From Anatilimnocola floriformis (GTDB lineage: Bacteria; Planctomycetota; Planctomycetia; Pirellulales; Pirellulaceae): a stretch of 64,000 bases of DNA. Below are positions 21,001 through 29,461 of the stretch, piece after piece. The stretch's first letter is position 1, and every line of letters starts with the position of its first letter. The position numbers and the translations under genes were made by a program. The stretch is taken from contig NZ_JAMLFW010000002.1 in NCBI RefSeq assembly GCF_024256385.1, forward strand, positions 62,001 through 126,000, read 5' to 3'. The notes under the pieces are model-generated. The model searched no databases and was not told the DNA's origin. It saw nothing but the letters and a program-made list of their open reading frames with translations.

Positions 21001-24000
21001 CCGATGTAAGGATCGTTGTAGCCGGTCGAACCACGGCTCAGATCGCTCAGCGAGCTGCCGGTGTTGGCGTTCGAGCGATCGTCGGCCACGTTCGAATCGC
21101 GGCTCGACAAGATCAGTTCGAAGTTGCTGTTGTAGACGAACATCTGCATGTTCGCCCGGCCCAAGCCGTCGGCATAGTCCAGGTCGAAGACCGTGTTGAC
21201 CAGCGATTGCAGCGAAGGATATTCCTTCTGCACGCCGTTCGTGCCATCGATGGCGGTGTAGTCGAGCGAGAAGCGATACCAGTCGACATCGTTATAAGCC
21301 GACAGGTTGCCGGCGATCGCGATCGTGCCGCGGTCGGTTTCCAGCAGGTTGCCCAAGTCCTGAGCGCCGAGGAGCGTGCCGAGATCGTTCGGTTCGACTT
21401 CGCGTTGTTCGCCACCGAGCGGCGAGTGCGTCGGGTGACCGTTGACGTCGATGCCCGTCGTGGCGTTGGCGATGCGGCCGTAGCGAACCGTCGTGCCACC
21501 CTTCTCGTCTTCTTCACGCAGACGAACTTGCAGTTCGTAAGCACCATAGCTGACGCCCGAGGTGACCAGGCTTTCGTTGACGCTTTGGGGCACGGCGGTG
21601 TCGAGATCGACCTTGTTCTTCGGCACGCTGCGAACGCGCACAAAGTAGGTGCTTTCGACTCCCGGTGGGCCCGGCAGCTTGATCCGCATGCCGGCGTCGC
21701 GGACGTTGGTCGAGTACAAATCCACGCCGTCATAAGGCGCGGTCTTTTGCATCGGCAGAGCGCCTTCGCCAATCAGCGAATCGCCACCGACTGCTTCATC
21801 GGCGCTGTTGTCGGAACGGGCCAGCACATTGCCGAATTCATCGACGAGCTCGAGCACCGAGTCAAGCGACTGCGAAGTGCGGTCGATATCAAACCACACT
21901 TCCGTTTCGCTCTTGGCCTTGAAGCTGTAGATGTCGACGTCCGAAGGAGCGCTGATAGCGCCTTGAACCACGAAGCCAAGGCGGAGATTTTCGTCGCCAC
22001 CCTTATCGGAAGAGTTCAACGAACCGAGGAACTGAGCCTTGCTCGGCCGCGAGTTTTGCGAACCGTTGCTCGTCACCGGTTCCCGTTCGGGAACAGTTTC
22101 GACGTTGCGATCGTTGGCGTACTTGTCGATCACAATGCCTTCCCACTCGCCAGCGGTGCCACCCGTAACCGGAGCTTGCGGGAGGAACTCGAGGAAAGTC
22201 GAGATTTGCGAAGTGGTCGCTTGCGGATTCACCTGCCAGGCCAGGGCGGTGGTGATATCGTTCAGACCATAAATGTTGCCGAGCACCGGATCGGCAAGCA
22301 GCGGCAGATCGACCAGGTCGATGTTTGTGCCGCTCGGGGTGATGGCAAACTGCGTGGCCGTGCCGGCTTGGATCGTCGACTGAAGATCGTTGTACTGATC
22401 GGCCATGAAGCCGACGTACGTGGCATTGCTCAAACCGGGTTGGCCAGCATTGTAAACGCCACCTTGGGCGAAGCCGATGCGTTCCTGATTGTCGAGCGTC
22501 ATCAAGCGGAAGTCGTCGGCGCCCGGCGATCCCGCGATATACAACAAGTCGTCGGAGATGCCCTGGATATCTTCATCCAGGTAGCTGATCAAACGGATGT
22601 CGCCGAGCGGCGAGTTGTCAACTGTCGTGAAGTCATAAACCGTGTTCAAGCGAGCCACGCCGTTCGTGAACGACGAGGTCGCAACCCAGTGCACAGCGGC
22701 GCCACCCTGACGAGTGAACTGACCTTCGCTCTTCACCACGTCGGGCGAGATCAAAGCCGGGGCCACCGTCACGGTCGTGGCCAGATCGATCACCGCACCG
22801 CCGGCGTACACAACCGGGTAGTAATCGAAGATGAAGTCTTGAGCGATGAACTGGCCCGTCGTGCCCTGAGCGGTCGCGGCAGTGATGCCACCGTCGCTGC
22901 CTGCAGCACCAACCTGGAAGGCAAAGTGGCCATTGGTGTTCTGCGGGACGTCGTCGTCAATCAACAGACCGTTGTTGACTTCTGGACCGGTCGGCAGCGT
23001 GCCGCCACCGCCACCGCCGCCACCAGGGGCAGCGCCTTCGTTCGTATCCTTTTGCGGCTGGCCATCAGGCCGGAAGCCGGCGCTGATCGTGTCGTCGGAG
23101 TAGGCGGTCAGCACGACCGGGAAGCCCGGTTGACCCAACACTTGTAGCGTGCCGCCGATGCGGTCTTCGGTTTCCAGCGGACGACCGTTGGCGATGATCG
23201 CGGCCACCGTGTTGTTGGCCGTATTGCTGGCCGACTTGACCACCAGGCTTTCGCGGGCCGAGCTTTCGAGCCGCAAACCACCAAAGGTGTGGAAGTCAGG
23301 AATCAGAACCGAATCGAACAAAACGTGGGCGATATCGGTATCGTCCCACACGCTTTCGGTGGTGAGCACACCGCCGCGCACTCGCATGCCGTTCGTCGTG
23401 TTGCCGGCGAGGCGATTGAGGCGGACGAGCGGACCGTTGTTGTCGACATCGGTCACACCGGTGGTCGTATCGGTCATCCGCGAGATCGGATAGTTGATGC
23501 GGCTCAGCGAAGTGCCGGGAGCGATTTCCGCGAGCAGACCGGTTTGACGACCCCAGTCGACGAGGCCAAAGGAATTGAGGGCGTTCACATTGATGCTGAT
23601 GAACGAGCCCTTATTGTTGACCGCCGTGTTGTTGACGATCACCGGCTGCGCGCCACGCACAAAGATCACGGCCGAGTCATTCGTGCCGCGGCCCGAACGA
23701 TCGGCTGGCGATTGAGCGCCGCCACTGCCGTCGGCGTTGTTCTCAAAGCGGCTATTGGCGACGCGCACCTTGCCGCCCTGAATTTCCAGCACGTTGATGC
23801 CGGTGAAGGTACCTTCGATGCGGTTCTCACCACCACCGTAGGCAAACACCACATTGTTAAAGCTGCCCTTGGAATCGGGCGCGAAGTAGATACCGGCCCA
23901 ATCGCCAGCCGTGCCGACCGTACCCACCGACTTCGAAGTGGCGAACGTGCCGCCCGCTCCGTAGCGAGTGTCGTACATCGAGGTCATCACGATGTTACGG

Positions 24001-27000
24001 CCCGTCACACCTTCGGCAATGATGCTCGTGCCGATGGTCGCATCGATGCGAGCGCCATCCGACTTCATCACGATCGAAGGATCGATCACCAGCGTGCCGT
24101 GCGGCCGAGCGCGGGCCGTCATCGGCGGCGAAATCGTCGCTTCGGTCAAGAAGACCGACGGATCGATCGAAGCGCCGTTCCGATCTTGGAAGCTGAAACC
24201 AAACGCGGTTTGCTGATCGACCAGATCGCGGAAGCCGACGTATTCAAAGCGACCGTAATCGATCGAGCGATAGATATTGATCTGCGTGTACCGCTTTGCA
24301 TCAATGGCTGGCAAGTTGGTCAGCGTGATCATGCGGTTGTTGCCGACGGCGACAAAACCCTTCGTATCGCCAGCCGTCACGGCCAGCGGAGCCGAAGCCG
24401 TTTCACCCGTCACACCCGAGTAGGTGAACCGGTAGTTCACAACTTGGCCGTTGGTGAAACCAGTCGTACCAGCTGGCGCCGGAACGCCGGCCTGCGCGGC
24501 CACAATGTCGACCGTTGACACCAGAACTTGCGGCTGCGCGAGAGGCGCGCCGGTGTCGACAAAGGTCGTGGCGCCGGCATCGACCAGGCCGACCAGATCG
24601 AACTGGCCACCAGCGATCGAGCGATAGACCCGCAGACCCATGTACTGAGCGTAGGCGACTGGCAGGTTGGCCAGCGTCACCGAGCCGTTCGGCCCGAGCG
24701 TCAAACCGCCCAGCGGCACTTCCACCATCGGCGTGTCGCGACCTTCGGTGTCGACGTAGGCGAGGCCATACACCACCCGTTGGCCGGCTGCGTATTGACC
24801 ACCACCAATCGCGGCAGTCACCGTCACGCCCGTGACGCGCGGCGAAATCGTATCGGTCGCCGAAGCAACCTTCAGCTTCAAAGCCGAGGTCGGCAGGGCG
24901 ATGTTCTTGTCGGTGTAAGTCGAGCTCGACGAAGCTGGAATCTGTTCCACGAGCGAGAAGTCGCCCGTACCACCAATGCGGCGATACAACCGGCGACCCA
25001 CAAAGCCTTGCGCCAGCAACGAAGCCGTCACGTTCGGCAGGTTCGTCAACCGGATGTAGGAATTGGCAGCCGTGATCGTGCCGGTCACCTTCACGGTGTT
25101 CGAGGCCAGGCCTTCGTTGCCGTTTTCGTCGACGTAGACAATCTTGTATTCGATCTGCGCTTGCGAACCAGCGGCAAAGCCACCGGTGCCCGCAACTGGC
25201 GCGGCCACGGTCAGCGTGGTGCCCGGAGCCGACAGCGAGCTGTGCACCAGCGCGCCACCCGGGTTGCTGTGCAGCACCAGGTTTTCTTGAACGACGTGGA
25301 CGATGTCCGTATCGTCGAAGCGACCGGCGACGGTCATCTCTTCGAGCGAGTTGGCGTTGAGCGCACCCGATTGCGTGCGAGCACGAATCGACAGTGCATT
25401 GACCGTGTTGTTGGTCAGCGTGTTGCCGTGGATTTCCGGGCCCACGCGGTTGTAATCGACGTTGAAGCTCGTGTTGAACGTGCTGCCAAACTGCGGGCTC
25501 GAGAAATTGCTCTCTTCGAAGCTATCGGGATTGGCCGACATCGCGGCATCGGCGTTGTAGGTCACCTTGTTGTTGATGATCGTCGGCCGCGAATCCGTCA
25601 TGTGAATCGGATTCACCGTGCGGGCCGTGGAATTGACCACCACCGCACCACCGCCGTAACGAATGTCGGCATTCGAGACGTAGTTGAGGAAGATGCCGCG
25701 GGTCTCGTAGTCGAACCGGCCGTCGGCCTTGTCGATGTCGTTGCGGAACGCGATGCCGCCCCAGTCACCTTCGTCGGCCCGTTCGGTGCCAGCATTTTCT
25801 GGCTTGCCGATTTGTGGTTCGGTGGCCAGGGTCGCGGTTGCAGCGCGGTTGTACGAAGTGAAGTAAACGTTTTGCCACGGCGTGCCGAGCACTTGCAGGG
25901 CGCCGCCGCTGCGATCGGCCGTCAAACCTTGATTTTCGCTACCGACGCTGATCTGAGCGCGGCGCAGTTGCAGCACGGCGCCAGCGTCAATCATCACCGT
26001 GCGATCTTTCGGCACGTCGAGCGACGAGCCATCGGCCAGCGGCTTGCCGAGCTGATCGAAACCGATCTGGTAAGCCAGGTTGTCGGTCAGGTTGGTGTCG
26101 GTCGTGTCCTTCGTGGCATTCAGATTGTTGCCGACGATGCGGATGATGTCGCCAGGCTTCGAAGCTTCGGTGGCGCGCTTGATCGAGAGGAACGGCTTGG
26201 CGAGCGAACCATCGGGCACGTAGGCAGCCGAATCCGGATCGCCGTCACGCGGCGAAACGTCGAGCGCCGTTGCATTGCCGCCGCCGGCGCGATCGACAAA
26301 GATCGTCCGGGCAGTGCGAGTCGTGCTTTGCAGGTCGGCTTGGTTGCTCACGCTCGCTGCGGCGCGGAACCAGAAATTGTTCACGCCGCCCGGCTTGCCA
26401 TCCGAGTCGCCATCGAAAGCGACGCCAGCGCCACCGGCCACACCCGTGTTGTCGGTCAGCGTTTGCTGAGCCACTTTGCGGAAGTCGAGCTTCAGCTGAT
26501 ACACGCCTTGGGTCGTACCGCCCATGCCCGAGTCGAAGACGTTCGGATCGTATTCGGAATTGCCGCTGGCGCTCACGCCGACAAAGTAAGTGCCGGCTGG
26601 CAGTTCCAATTCGATGAACGAATCTTTGCTGAAGTAATCGTCGTTGCGAGCGTACAGTTCGGGCTGCTGCGTCACCGGGTTCAAACGGTAGATCGACAAC
26701 GCCGAATCGAGTTGGCTGGAATTGGCCAGCCGTTCGGCGAAGACTTCCGCGGTGAAGACGCCCGCTTGATCGAGATCGAACTTATACAGATCGATGTCTT
26801 TGCTTTCCGGGCGATAGACATGCTGCATGTGCTCGATGTCGGCATCGCCGGGGAACGCCGGTTCTGCGGCTGGCAGACCGGTGTTCAGGGTCGGGTCGTT
26901 GCCTTGCACGGTCGGAGCCGGCAAGTCGTACGAGTGACCCAGGCCGAGCAATTCCTGAATCTCGTGCATCGCGGTGACGAACCAGGCATTGCCGTACAAG

Positions 27001-28661
27001 TCGCCGCCGTTCGAGGCCCAGTCTTCGCCCGAATCCATGATCGCGGCAGCCGTCTCGGCAATGCCGTCGTTGTTTAGGTCGACCGTTCCGGCCAGGCCCG
27101 TCAAACCGCCAGCGCCGGTTTGCACCGTCGACAGGATCGAACGCATATCGCCGGTGGCGATGATGAAGCCCTGCTTTTCGGTTTCGACAAAGTTCACGCC
27201 CGAGTACTGGCCGATCACTTCCAGCACTTCGCGAGCCCGCTGCTTCTGGCGCTCGGTGATGATGTTGAAGGTCGGCTGCGAGGGAACCGTGCCGGTCGTG
27301 GTGTCTGGAACGTAGCCCAGTTCCGAACGGAAGTTGTAGTAATACGTGGTGATGCCGTTCACCTTGTCGGCATCGGCGGCCGGCGGAGCGATCGGGTTCG
27401 CGGCATACTTGAAGCCCAGGTGGTCTTCGAGATCGTCATTGCCGGTGACGAAGGTCTGGGTGCGGTTCTGCGGAGCGAGCACAACCGTCGAACCCGGGTG
27501 ATTGCCACTCGAGACGTCGCGGTGGCCTGGATCGCCGTCGCCGCCTGGCCAGATCAAGTTGTAGTACTGCGGATCGATCGACTGACCGATGATCACGCTC
27601 GTGCCGCTGGTCAGCACGTTGGTGTTGGCAGTGCTGTTGGCCGATTGGTTGATGAAAGATTCCAGCGTTTGCGGGCTGGTCAAACCGCGAGCCAGCACGT
27701 TCTTCAGATTGGCAGCGCCATCGAACGTCGAACCTGGATCGGTCGACAGGTAATCGGTTGTTCCGCCGCCACCCGTCACGCCGTACATGTTCGGCCGGCG
27801 AATTTCATTCGTGCCGATGCGCAGACGGAAGGCCACGGCCGGATCGGCCACGCCAGCTACCACCGGAGCATAGGTTTCGATGTTCTGGGCAAAGGTCAGC
27901 GTGACCTTGTCCTTGATCGGATCGTAGGTGATCGACGAGGGGAGGATTTCGCTGCCGCTGGGCGCATCGTCGAGCGGATCGACCGTGCCGCGGGTGACCA
28001 GCAGGCGATAGTACTGCGGATCGATGGCCCGGACGGGGTCGAGATCATCGTTGTTGAAATACACGTCGACTTGATTCGAACGCTGCGTCAGTTGGCCCGT
28101 GGCGCTGCGGTCGATCGGTTGGGGCACGATCGACAGAATCTGCGGCGCGAGATTGAGGCGGAAGTCGACGTTGAACGACGTTCCCTTGTTGAACGGCAGG
28201 CCGTCGGTGTCGAGCAGCGTGCCGCCGACGAATTGAATGCGATACAAATCGTCCGGCAGCGGCGTCGCAAACCGCATCACGACTTGCGTTTGGTTTTCGC
28301 CGATGTCGAGATAGGCCGGCGTGTACGTGATGTCGTTGGCGTTAAAGAGGTTGTCTTTATTGGCGCCGGTCAGCGTGATGCCGCTGGCCAAGGTCGTGCG
28401 GTTGATGCCCGGCACGCCCGAGAAGGTAAATGTCAGTTCGCGCGGCGATTCATTCCGCACCGTCATCGGCGCGGTGCCCGTGCCAAAGGCCGCGCCGCCA
28501 TCGGCTTGGACAATGACAGGGTCGATGGCAAACATCTGCCGGTCTTCGAGCGATTCCAAGTGGTGCTTACGCGCGGCGCGCCGAAGCATCTCGCGATACT
28601 TGGGATCTTTTTTCAGCGTGCTCTTGAACAACGGTTGCTTCACCGAACGCCGGGTCGACAT
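12066..28661 (-). CDS. 5531-aa dockerin, PPC and beta-helix surface protein with degenerate zincin site
   Basis: The Arg/Lys-rich N-terminus ends in LEDRQMFA (38-45), the same export-like motif as its giant neighbours. Residues about 430-620 resemble a metzincin-like peptidase region, with HEIQELLGLGH at 566-576. The family pattern HExxHxxGxxH has Glu570 where the middle His should be. At least five pre-peptidase C-terminal-type domains follow (DIDLYKFDLDQAG, SDVDIYSFKAK, DVDWYRFSLD, YDFYSFQAGAGQ, DVDYFALDLEAGQ). Several stretches of right-handed beta-helix type lie between them (GGALQVLG, WGGIAFRND, IINNKVTYN). Near the C-terminus come a GEVEDYQVTL domain and two dockerin-like loops starting at Asp5324 and Asp5369. 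The ATG at 28661 is preceded by GAGGG at a good distance. The role is inferred as a large surface scaffold or adhesin; proteolysis is doubtful. Confidence 0.85.
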   Translation of the reverse strand: MSTRRSVKQPLFKSTLKKDPKYREMLRRAARKHHLESLEDRQMFAIDPVIVQADGGAAFGTGTAPMTVRNESPRELTFTFSGVPGINRTTLASGITLTGANKDNLFNANDITYTPAYLDIGENQTQVVMRFATPLPDDLYRIQFVGGTLLDTDGLPFNKGTSFNVDFRLNLAPQILSIVPQPIDRSATGQLTQRSNQVDVYFNNDDLDPVRAIDPQYYRLLVTRGTVDPLDDAPSGSEILPSSITYDPIKDKVTLTFAQNIETYAPVVAGVADPAVAFRLRIGTNEIRRPNMYGVTGGGGTTDYLSTDPGSTFDGAANLKNVLARGLTSPQTLESFINQSANSTANTNVLTSGTSVIIGQSIDPQYYNLIWPGGDGDPGHRDVSSGNHPGSTVVLAPQNRTQTFVTGNDDLEDHLGFKYAANPIAPPAADADKVNGITTYYYNFRSELGYVPDTTTGTVPSQPTFNIITERQKQRAREVLEVIGQYSGVNFVETEKQGFIIATGDMRSILSTVQTGAGGLTGLAGTVDLNNDGIAETAAAIMDSGEDWASNGGDLYGNAWFVTAMHEIQELLGLGHSYDLPAPTVQGNDPTLNTGLPAAEPAFPGDADIEHMQHVYRPESKDIDLYKFDLDQAGVFTAEVFAERLANSSQLDSALSIYRLNPVTQQPELYARNDDYFSKDSFIELELPAGTYFVGVSASGNSEYDPNVFDSGMGGTTQGVYQLKLDFRKVAQQTLTDNTGVAGGAGVAFDGDSDGKPGGVNNFWFRAAASVSNQADLQSTTRTARTIFVDRAGGGNATALDVSPRDGDPDSAAYVPDGSLAKPFLSIKRATEASKPGDIIRIVGNNLNATKDTTDTNLTDNLAYQIGFDQLGKPLADGSSLDVPKDRTVMIDAGAVLQLRRAQISVGSENQGLTADRSGGALQVLGTPWQNVYFTSYNRAATATLATEPQIGKPENAGTERADEGDWGGIAFRNDIDKADGRFDYETRGIFLNYVSNADIRYGGGAVVVNSTARTVNPIHMTDSRPTIINNKVTYNADAAMSANPDSFEESNFSSPQFGSTFNTSFNVDYNRVGPEIHGNTLTNNTVNALSIRARTQSGALNANSLEEMTVAGRFDDTDIVHVVQENLVLHSNPGGALVHSSLSAPGTTLTVAAPVAGTGGFAAGSQAQIEYKIVYVDENGNEGLASNTVKVTGTITAANSYIRLTNLPNVTASLLAQGFVGRRLYRRIGGTGDFSLVEQIPASSSSTYTDKNIALPTSALKLKVASATDTISPRVTGVTVTAAIGGGQYAAGQRVVYGLAYVDTEGRDTPMVEVPLGGLTLGPNGSVTLANLPVAYAQYMGLRVYRSIAGGQFDLVGLVDAGATTFVDTGAPLAQPQVLVSTVDIVAAQAGVPAPAGTTGFTNGQVVNYRFTYSGVTGETASAPLAVTAGDTKGFVAVGNNRMITLTNLPAIDAKRYTQINIYRSIDYGRFEYVGFRDLVDQQTAFGFSFQDRNGASIDPSVFLTEATISPPMTARARPHGTLVIDPSIVMKSDGARIDATIGTSIIAEGVTGRNIVMTSMYDTRYGAGGTFATSKSVGTVGTAGDWAGIYFAPDSKGSFNNVVFAYGGGENRIEGTFTGINVLEIQGGKVRVANSRFENNADGSGGAQSPADRSGRGTNDSAVIFVRGAQPVIVNNTAVNNKGSFISINVNALNSFGLVDWGRQTGLLAEIAPGTSLSRINYPISRMTDTTTGVTDVDNNGPLVRLNRLAGNTTNGMRVRGGVLTTESVWDDTDIAHVLFDSVLIPDFHTFGGLRLESSARESLVVKSASNTANNTVAAIIANGRPLETEDRIGGTLQVLGQPGFPVVLTAYSDDTISAGFRPDGQPQKDTNEGAAPGGGGGGGGTLPTGPEVNNGLLIDDDVPQNTNGHFAFQVGAAGSDGGITAATAQGTTGQFIAQDFIFDYYPVVYAGGAVIDLATTVTVAPALISPDVVKSEGQFTRQGGAAVHWVATSSFTNGVARLNTVYDFTTVDNSPLGDIRLISYLDEDIQGISDDLLYIAGSPGADDFRLMTLDNQERIGFAQGGVYNAGQPGLSNATYVGFMADQYNDLQSTIQAGTATQFAITPSGTNIDLVDLPLLADPVLGNIYGLNDITTALAWQVNPQATTSQISTFLEFLPQAPVTGGTAGEWEGIVIDKYANDRNVETVPEREPVTSNGSQNSRPSKAQFLGSLNSSDKGGDENLRLGFVVQGAISAPSDVDIYSFKAKSETEVWFDIDRTSQSLDSVLELVDEFGNVLARSDNSADEAVGGDSLIGEGALPMQKTAPYDGVDLYSTNVRDAGMRIKLPGPPGVESTYFVRVRSVPKNKVDLDTAVPQSVNESLVTSGVSYGAYELQVRLREEDEKGGTTVRYGRIANATTGIDVNGHPTHSPLGGEQREVEPNDLGTLLGAQDLGNLLETDRGTIAIAGNLSAYNDVDWYRFSLDYTAIDGTNGVQKEYPSLQSLVNTVFDLDYADGLGRANMQMFVYNSNFELILSSRDSNVADDRSNANTGSSLSDLSRGSTGYNDPYIGNVALPASTPFSSNNGTAPQTYYVAVTSIGTIPTVMDQFTSATSANALLRLEPIDSVHRIVEDHINEGLFEDFPRRNVKTELPSSAPDRGTSDLPTNQILFDNLIPQVPGQDSAIPWTLNDLSMYILRDPGTTIDQSVLQTFDPFTGAHMTDVGTFGYEVEDIDFSSANTLYGLTSDNDPDNIPLQDDDSGHLIQISTANGAATDLGDDGIFTYEFDPTGAPIRAHLGPGNIRYGYGIHYDAMSFFNPNGGATQRILGVGRRGEAFLPGNVNPGIDDKTNIVYQLSAANGSSLIDLNTPRTNGAGTDAIEMGVILTEQRFTAVEATTNTGLFYVPNVLDGTTFSVSDGQLTQPFEFDAGFEVSQTVNNATDQTVRDGYFFILDPDSDPTNKNEKIFQYDTGPVINFRRTLLSTQIPDGSTFTVNANGAAIAFEYDRDGVQNNPTAIPIDISSVGPALTADVVATLTAQAINSQTGAGFPAQAAVSPGSTRISLIPTGAGFVDATILSAPLIAQGVTVQGSTGNAPVLQAVSSPAAGPGSLEGKTFTLQISGATTTFEFDPQGNGVTAGNVAVAVGYNQTSDQVAQAMTNAILTQNGYAATRFGDRVLVNGAQITYVYTPTQPIVDLMDTIANGGLQGIPIVAEENFTNQQLTTVTTAAVNNQSQFTAGGEAATRTSRINFPPITIAGVKAATRRIDITGNPLWTQQLGSQPGVSPGAVAIPFLAEDDRFAIAQRVEAAIDGNMAGFNATATGAFVTLDRGQISLPTGSPFAVAGAGPGGNITGIVNVSNPPNGTSTFVAISDRGGLYLVTVNHNNNIAGPSNNTVNTQYIGTSENDLKGIQFQGLTRGPANVEGGRYANTWFAVADSGPFVLGPTVNFAHTENNGQIGLAIPTGITATGASTAILPAGTGVIGDGPFGGAGQSGDYDFYSFQAGAGQTITIDVEAAGAGTGTLADSYLTLYNAAGQILAADDNGGTGLDSSLTYTIGAAGTYYFAVRGGGFTFGGDLRDPFVASTGRGTTFTGTYGVTVTKEEFGASRVYAFDYNPGNAYNGLQPIFVDGQSNVPLTFRQGNTTTPIYDAKGIHFSELDRNLWHITPFDGGRATDPGHGVNANENDSRDATNGHSSFYFGGAATNGNYNFNNGADGSIISNEFSLEGYSAIDQPMLYFSYFADHDTVGTTDSFRVFVSGINNNNADVDGDGIADTNSGDWWPVALDDQTSVVNNVDNANTYVTTTESTFTTAGWRQVRIPLDRFAGWKDLRIKMDFSTAGDMATGVAYTKGEELRTVAGEYITDGQYISIDGQLYELDSGISATFASGNATPDGEALTVTAPGGASTTFEFDKDGVVTPGRIAVPIHDLMTAIETTQSMLSVLTANGFGGQISYMGDDAVLNFYGSENVTVTNAPSLGEVTFLTGQVGLVQPGAIEIPYQRAWTKIEVANSVNNVLEREFYDQKLIVGNGSQYADGQTFTITDVTDPLATQTFEIEMGQILNIPVNGANNLFPATQRVNDGDDFTLTYTVNGVPTTIKFEYDSDAILNDVTATRIPFNVNDTQSKIATVTTSVLNFAFPGLNAQVVTGARVQFDTDSSALTTMTYTPSITPAVAAKYSITGANGVTGTNVPVYVTASPLFATADVAAAVASAINSITTLGTVTATTAGTQPNRVTLVSANEYNLNVNPTALISFELTNVVANNNVKQYGDLIRLISSPTGPQHTLDYDPITDLPLRGPFGFEAALPGDNGGFRSNARGQNNAFEGVYVDDFIVGLAERGEMATGDVTRTQAFTTTQPALALPGQIRTGDYTLEIRRGVGYDFVSRENPGFTPDSNDRFTSQQTILARAGADIIDGQTFTLSDGNRQLTFEFNDIFEVNPDGDTVTPGNQEIPYHSGMKDFEVAEAIRDAINNVNVQQIIDVNAWMGDGVQPGLFTTTNRVNLNGAVTFVATGVPVTERNENIATAMEITAPGIPYDGLRFFANGMIGDSDDSVTSQLDAGRRDRDVDYFALDLEAGQRIIADVDAADAGSTLDSYMRIFNQAGVLQTVSIGGVTYTAENDGPTIPMLLPNGTFSNVTYAAPGERGNPIVIGNTATQKNDTDSALDFIAPVAGRYIIAVSGATNNRYNPVTGGGTVAGSTGKYTLEVTSPNATGNNSAGVNSAIDVISYDSTLGDGNLPRDQGQIILQGNEIYNSVGFGIDVDAGSRSPNDANAAHQGGVRNLAQSNVAGLLPGVVIMNNVIYGNGLGAIHFSGDAGADAPVPYGRIINNTLYGVGGTVNPPPSAVADVGILVDEKAGPTLLNNIIANFNTGISVDATSRPNTVIGGVVTQGNGTQTNPANLGLGDFPIQLTNTQPLFRNAPGGNFYLDALSPAIDSSVDSLLDRPLMVTIKAPLGLGASPILSPDRDARGQVRADDPNVQTPQGFGLNPFKDRGAIDRVDKVGPSSGLVNPQDNDSLGIDRDSSPNVVSTDGTQIVRNFTIALFDRTDPNGEPDGSDIDDFTVTTDQVIVTRLTGVGVPTPLVDGVDYFFSYDSTSNQIVLTPVGNIWPRGTYRVYLNDGILDQAGNPLTANNDVALPNPNNAADNIDHYYDIFLGTAVDYGDAPANYPVLEANGGASHFIVPGVSIGATPSADFDGKPSAAATLDSDDGVVSWGQLLPGVADASSVTVNSPTSGLKLSMWIDVDGTPGWSTAERVIHNYVLQAGNNTIVFTIPIGQRGPTYARLRVSSQDIDLPTGPAIDGEVEDYQVTLTGAQFQNGIVIKVDRADVPGNGLDDIGNMDVNNDGRVNAFDAIIVINYLNLYPSGALFPIVGGPSPLAAPPPYLDVDGNGRLSAFDVIPIITYLNANPLLPVRAGAPESTSVGGGAAPEHAGESIEADLPLALNGLAGEMYASSSVIIETKPVAAPQPRVAAQAVATESPVDEMMNAVAVEAAMYAMAERNMGWEAASHSQPTFEAFEEMAIPTGPLTDGQWADLLDELAQEQTQQS

Positions 28662-29461
28662 GTACTAACCCTCGAAAATATCGCGACTTACGCCAAACTC
28701 TGTTCCGAATAACCGGTTCGCAAAAAGAAGAGACTACGCGGCGAACCGGCCGCTCTCACCTGCTGATTAGCCTTCCGAAACAGACCAGCAGCCCAAACTA
28801 CAGGGGCCAGCTTCGGATTATAATTAGGGGCTCGAACGATGCAATTAAAAGCGCAGCAAGTGTTTAAACGCTCGCGCGCTACTGGCCTTTGATAGCCCTA
28901 GCAACCGAAAAGTTCCCTGCGACCGGACCAAATTCCGCCAACCGCGACCGACCCTACCACTAGAACCGCCTCGGCCGGTCGCATCAATGCTGGCGATTGC
29001 ACCAATCTACCGGTCCCGCGCGTAAGAAAAAACGGTAAAAACGCGCAAAAAAACCGGTTGGAGCGGAGCCAGCGCTCCGGCACAACCTGCACGGTCGACA
29101 CCAGGATTACAGCCGCTCCAGACTCCCTGGCCGCCAACCTTTCTTAGCAGGATGTTCAGAAATCTGTGCTGGCTACGCCGCCGCAGACCCCGGGTTCAGC
29201 ACAGGCGGGAAAGCATCAACAGAAGTTTATCAATACTCGTTAGGCTTGACGTCGCTGACACCCGGCCGGTGGCTCGCTCGCTGCTGCGCACTTGCCAGGA
29301 CTCGGCGAATCGCAATTTCAGCTGTGCGGAAGAGCAATAATCGCCAAAAACCACCCGAATAGGTTATTATAATGTGTTATACCAGATCCAATCCAATCAT
29401 ACGTAACTCCAATTCCATCAAGAGCTTTCTCATCTCAAGAAACTTCGATAACCTGTTATAA
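28662..29461. other. Long intergenic region upstream of the 5531-aa gene
   Basis: About 800 bp lie between the giant gene start and the left end of the IS30-type element. No coding frame here looks real: the short frames have no motif and no ribosome binding site. The region must hold the promoter of the giant gene, but none could be fixed. It contains a hairpin next to a T-run (29047-29086), and its last 120 bp are markedly AT-rich, unlike the GC-rich surroundings. Confidence 0.6.
29047..29086 (-). terminator. Possible minus-strand terminator hairpin
   Basis: GGTTG-GAGCG and CGCTC-CGGCA-CAACC can pair as a bulged stem at 29056-29086. On the minus strand the stem is followed by seven Ts (29047-29053). 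It could end read-through from the transposase gene at 29488. It may instead be a dispersed hairpin repeat. Confidence 0.35.

Noticed and set aside
11964-23147. A plus-strand frame of 3727 codons antisense to the 5531-aa gene
   Set aside because: It is striking in length, but its translation is only R/V/H/D-rich with no domain, and it mirrors the codon pattern of the real gene. The opposite strand has clear dockerin, PPC and export motifs. It is a GC-codon artefact, as are the 959- and 635-codon plus-strand frames over the 1731-aa gene.
29152-29340. A 62-codon frame in the region before the IS element
   Set aside because: It has no ribosome site, motif or neighbours that would support it.
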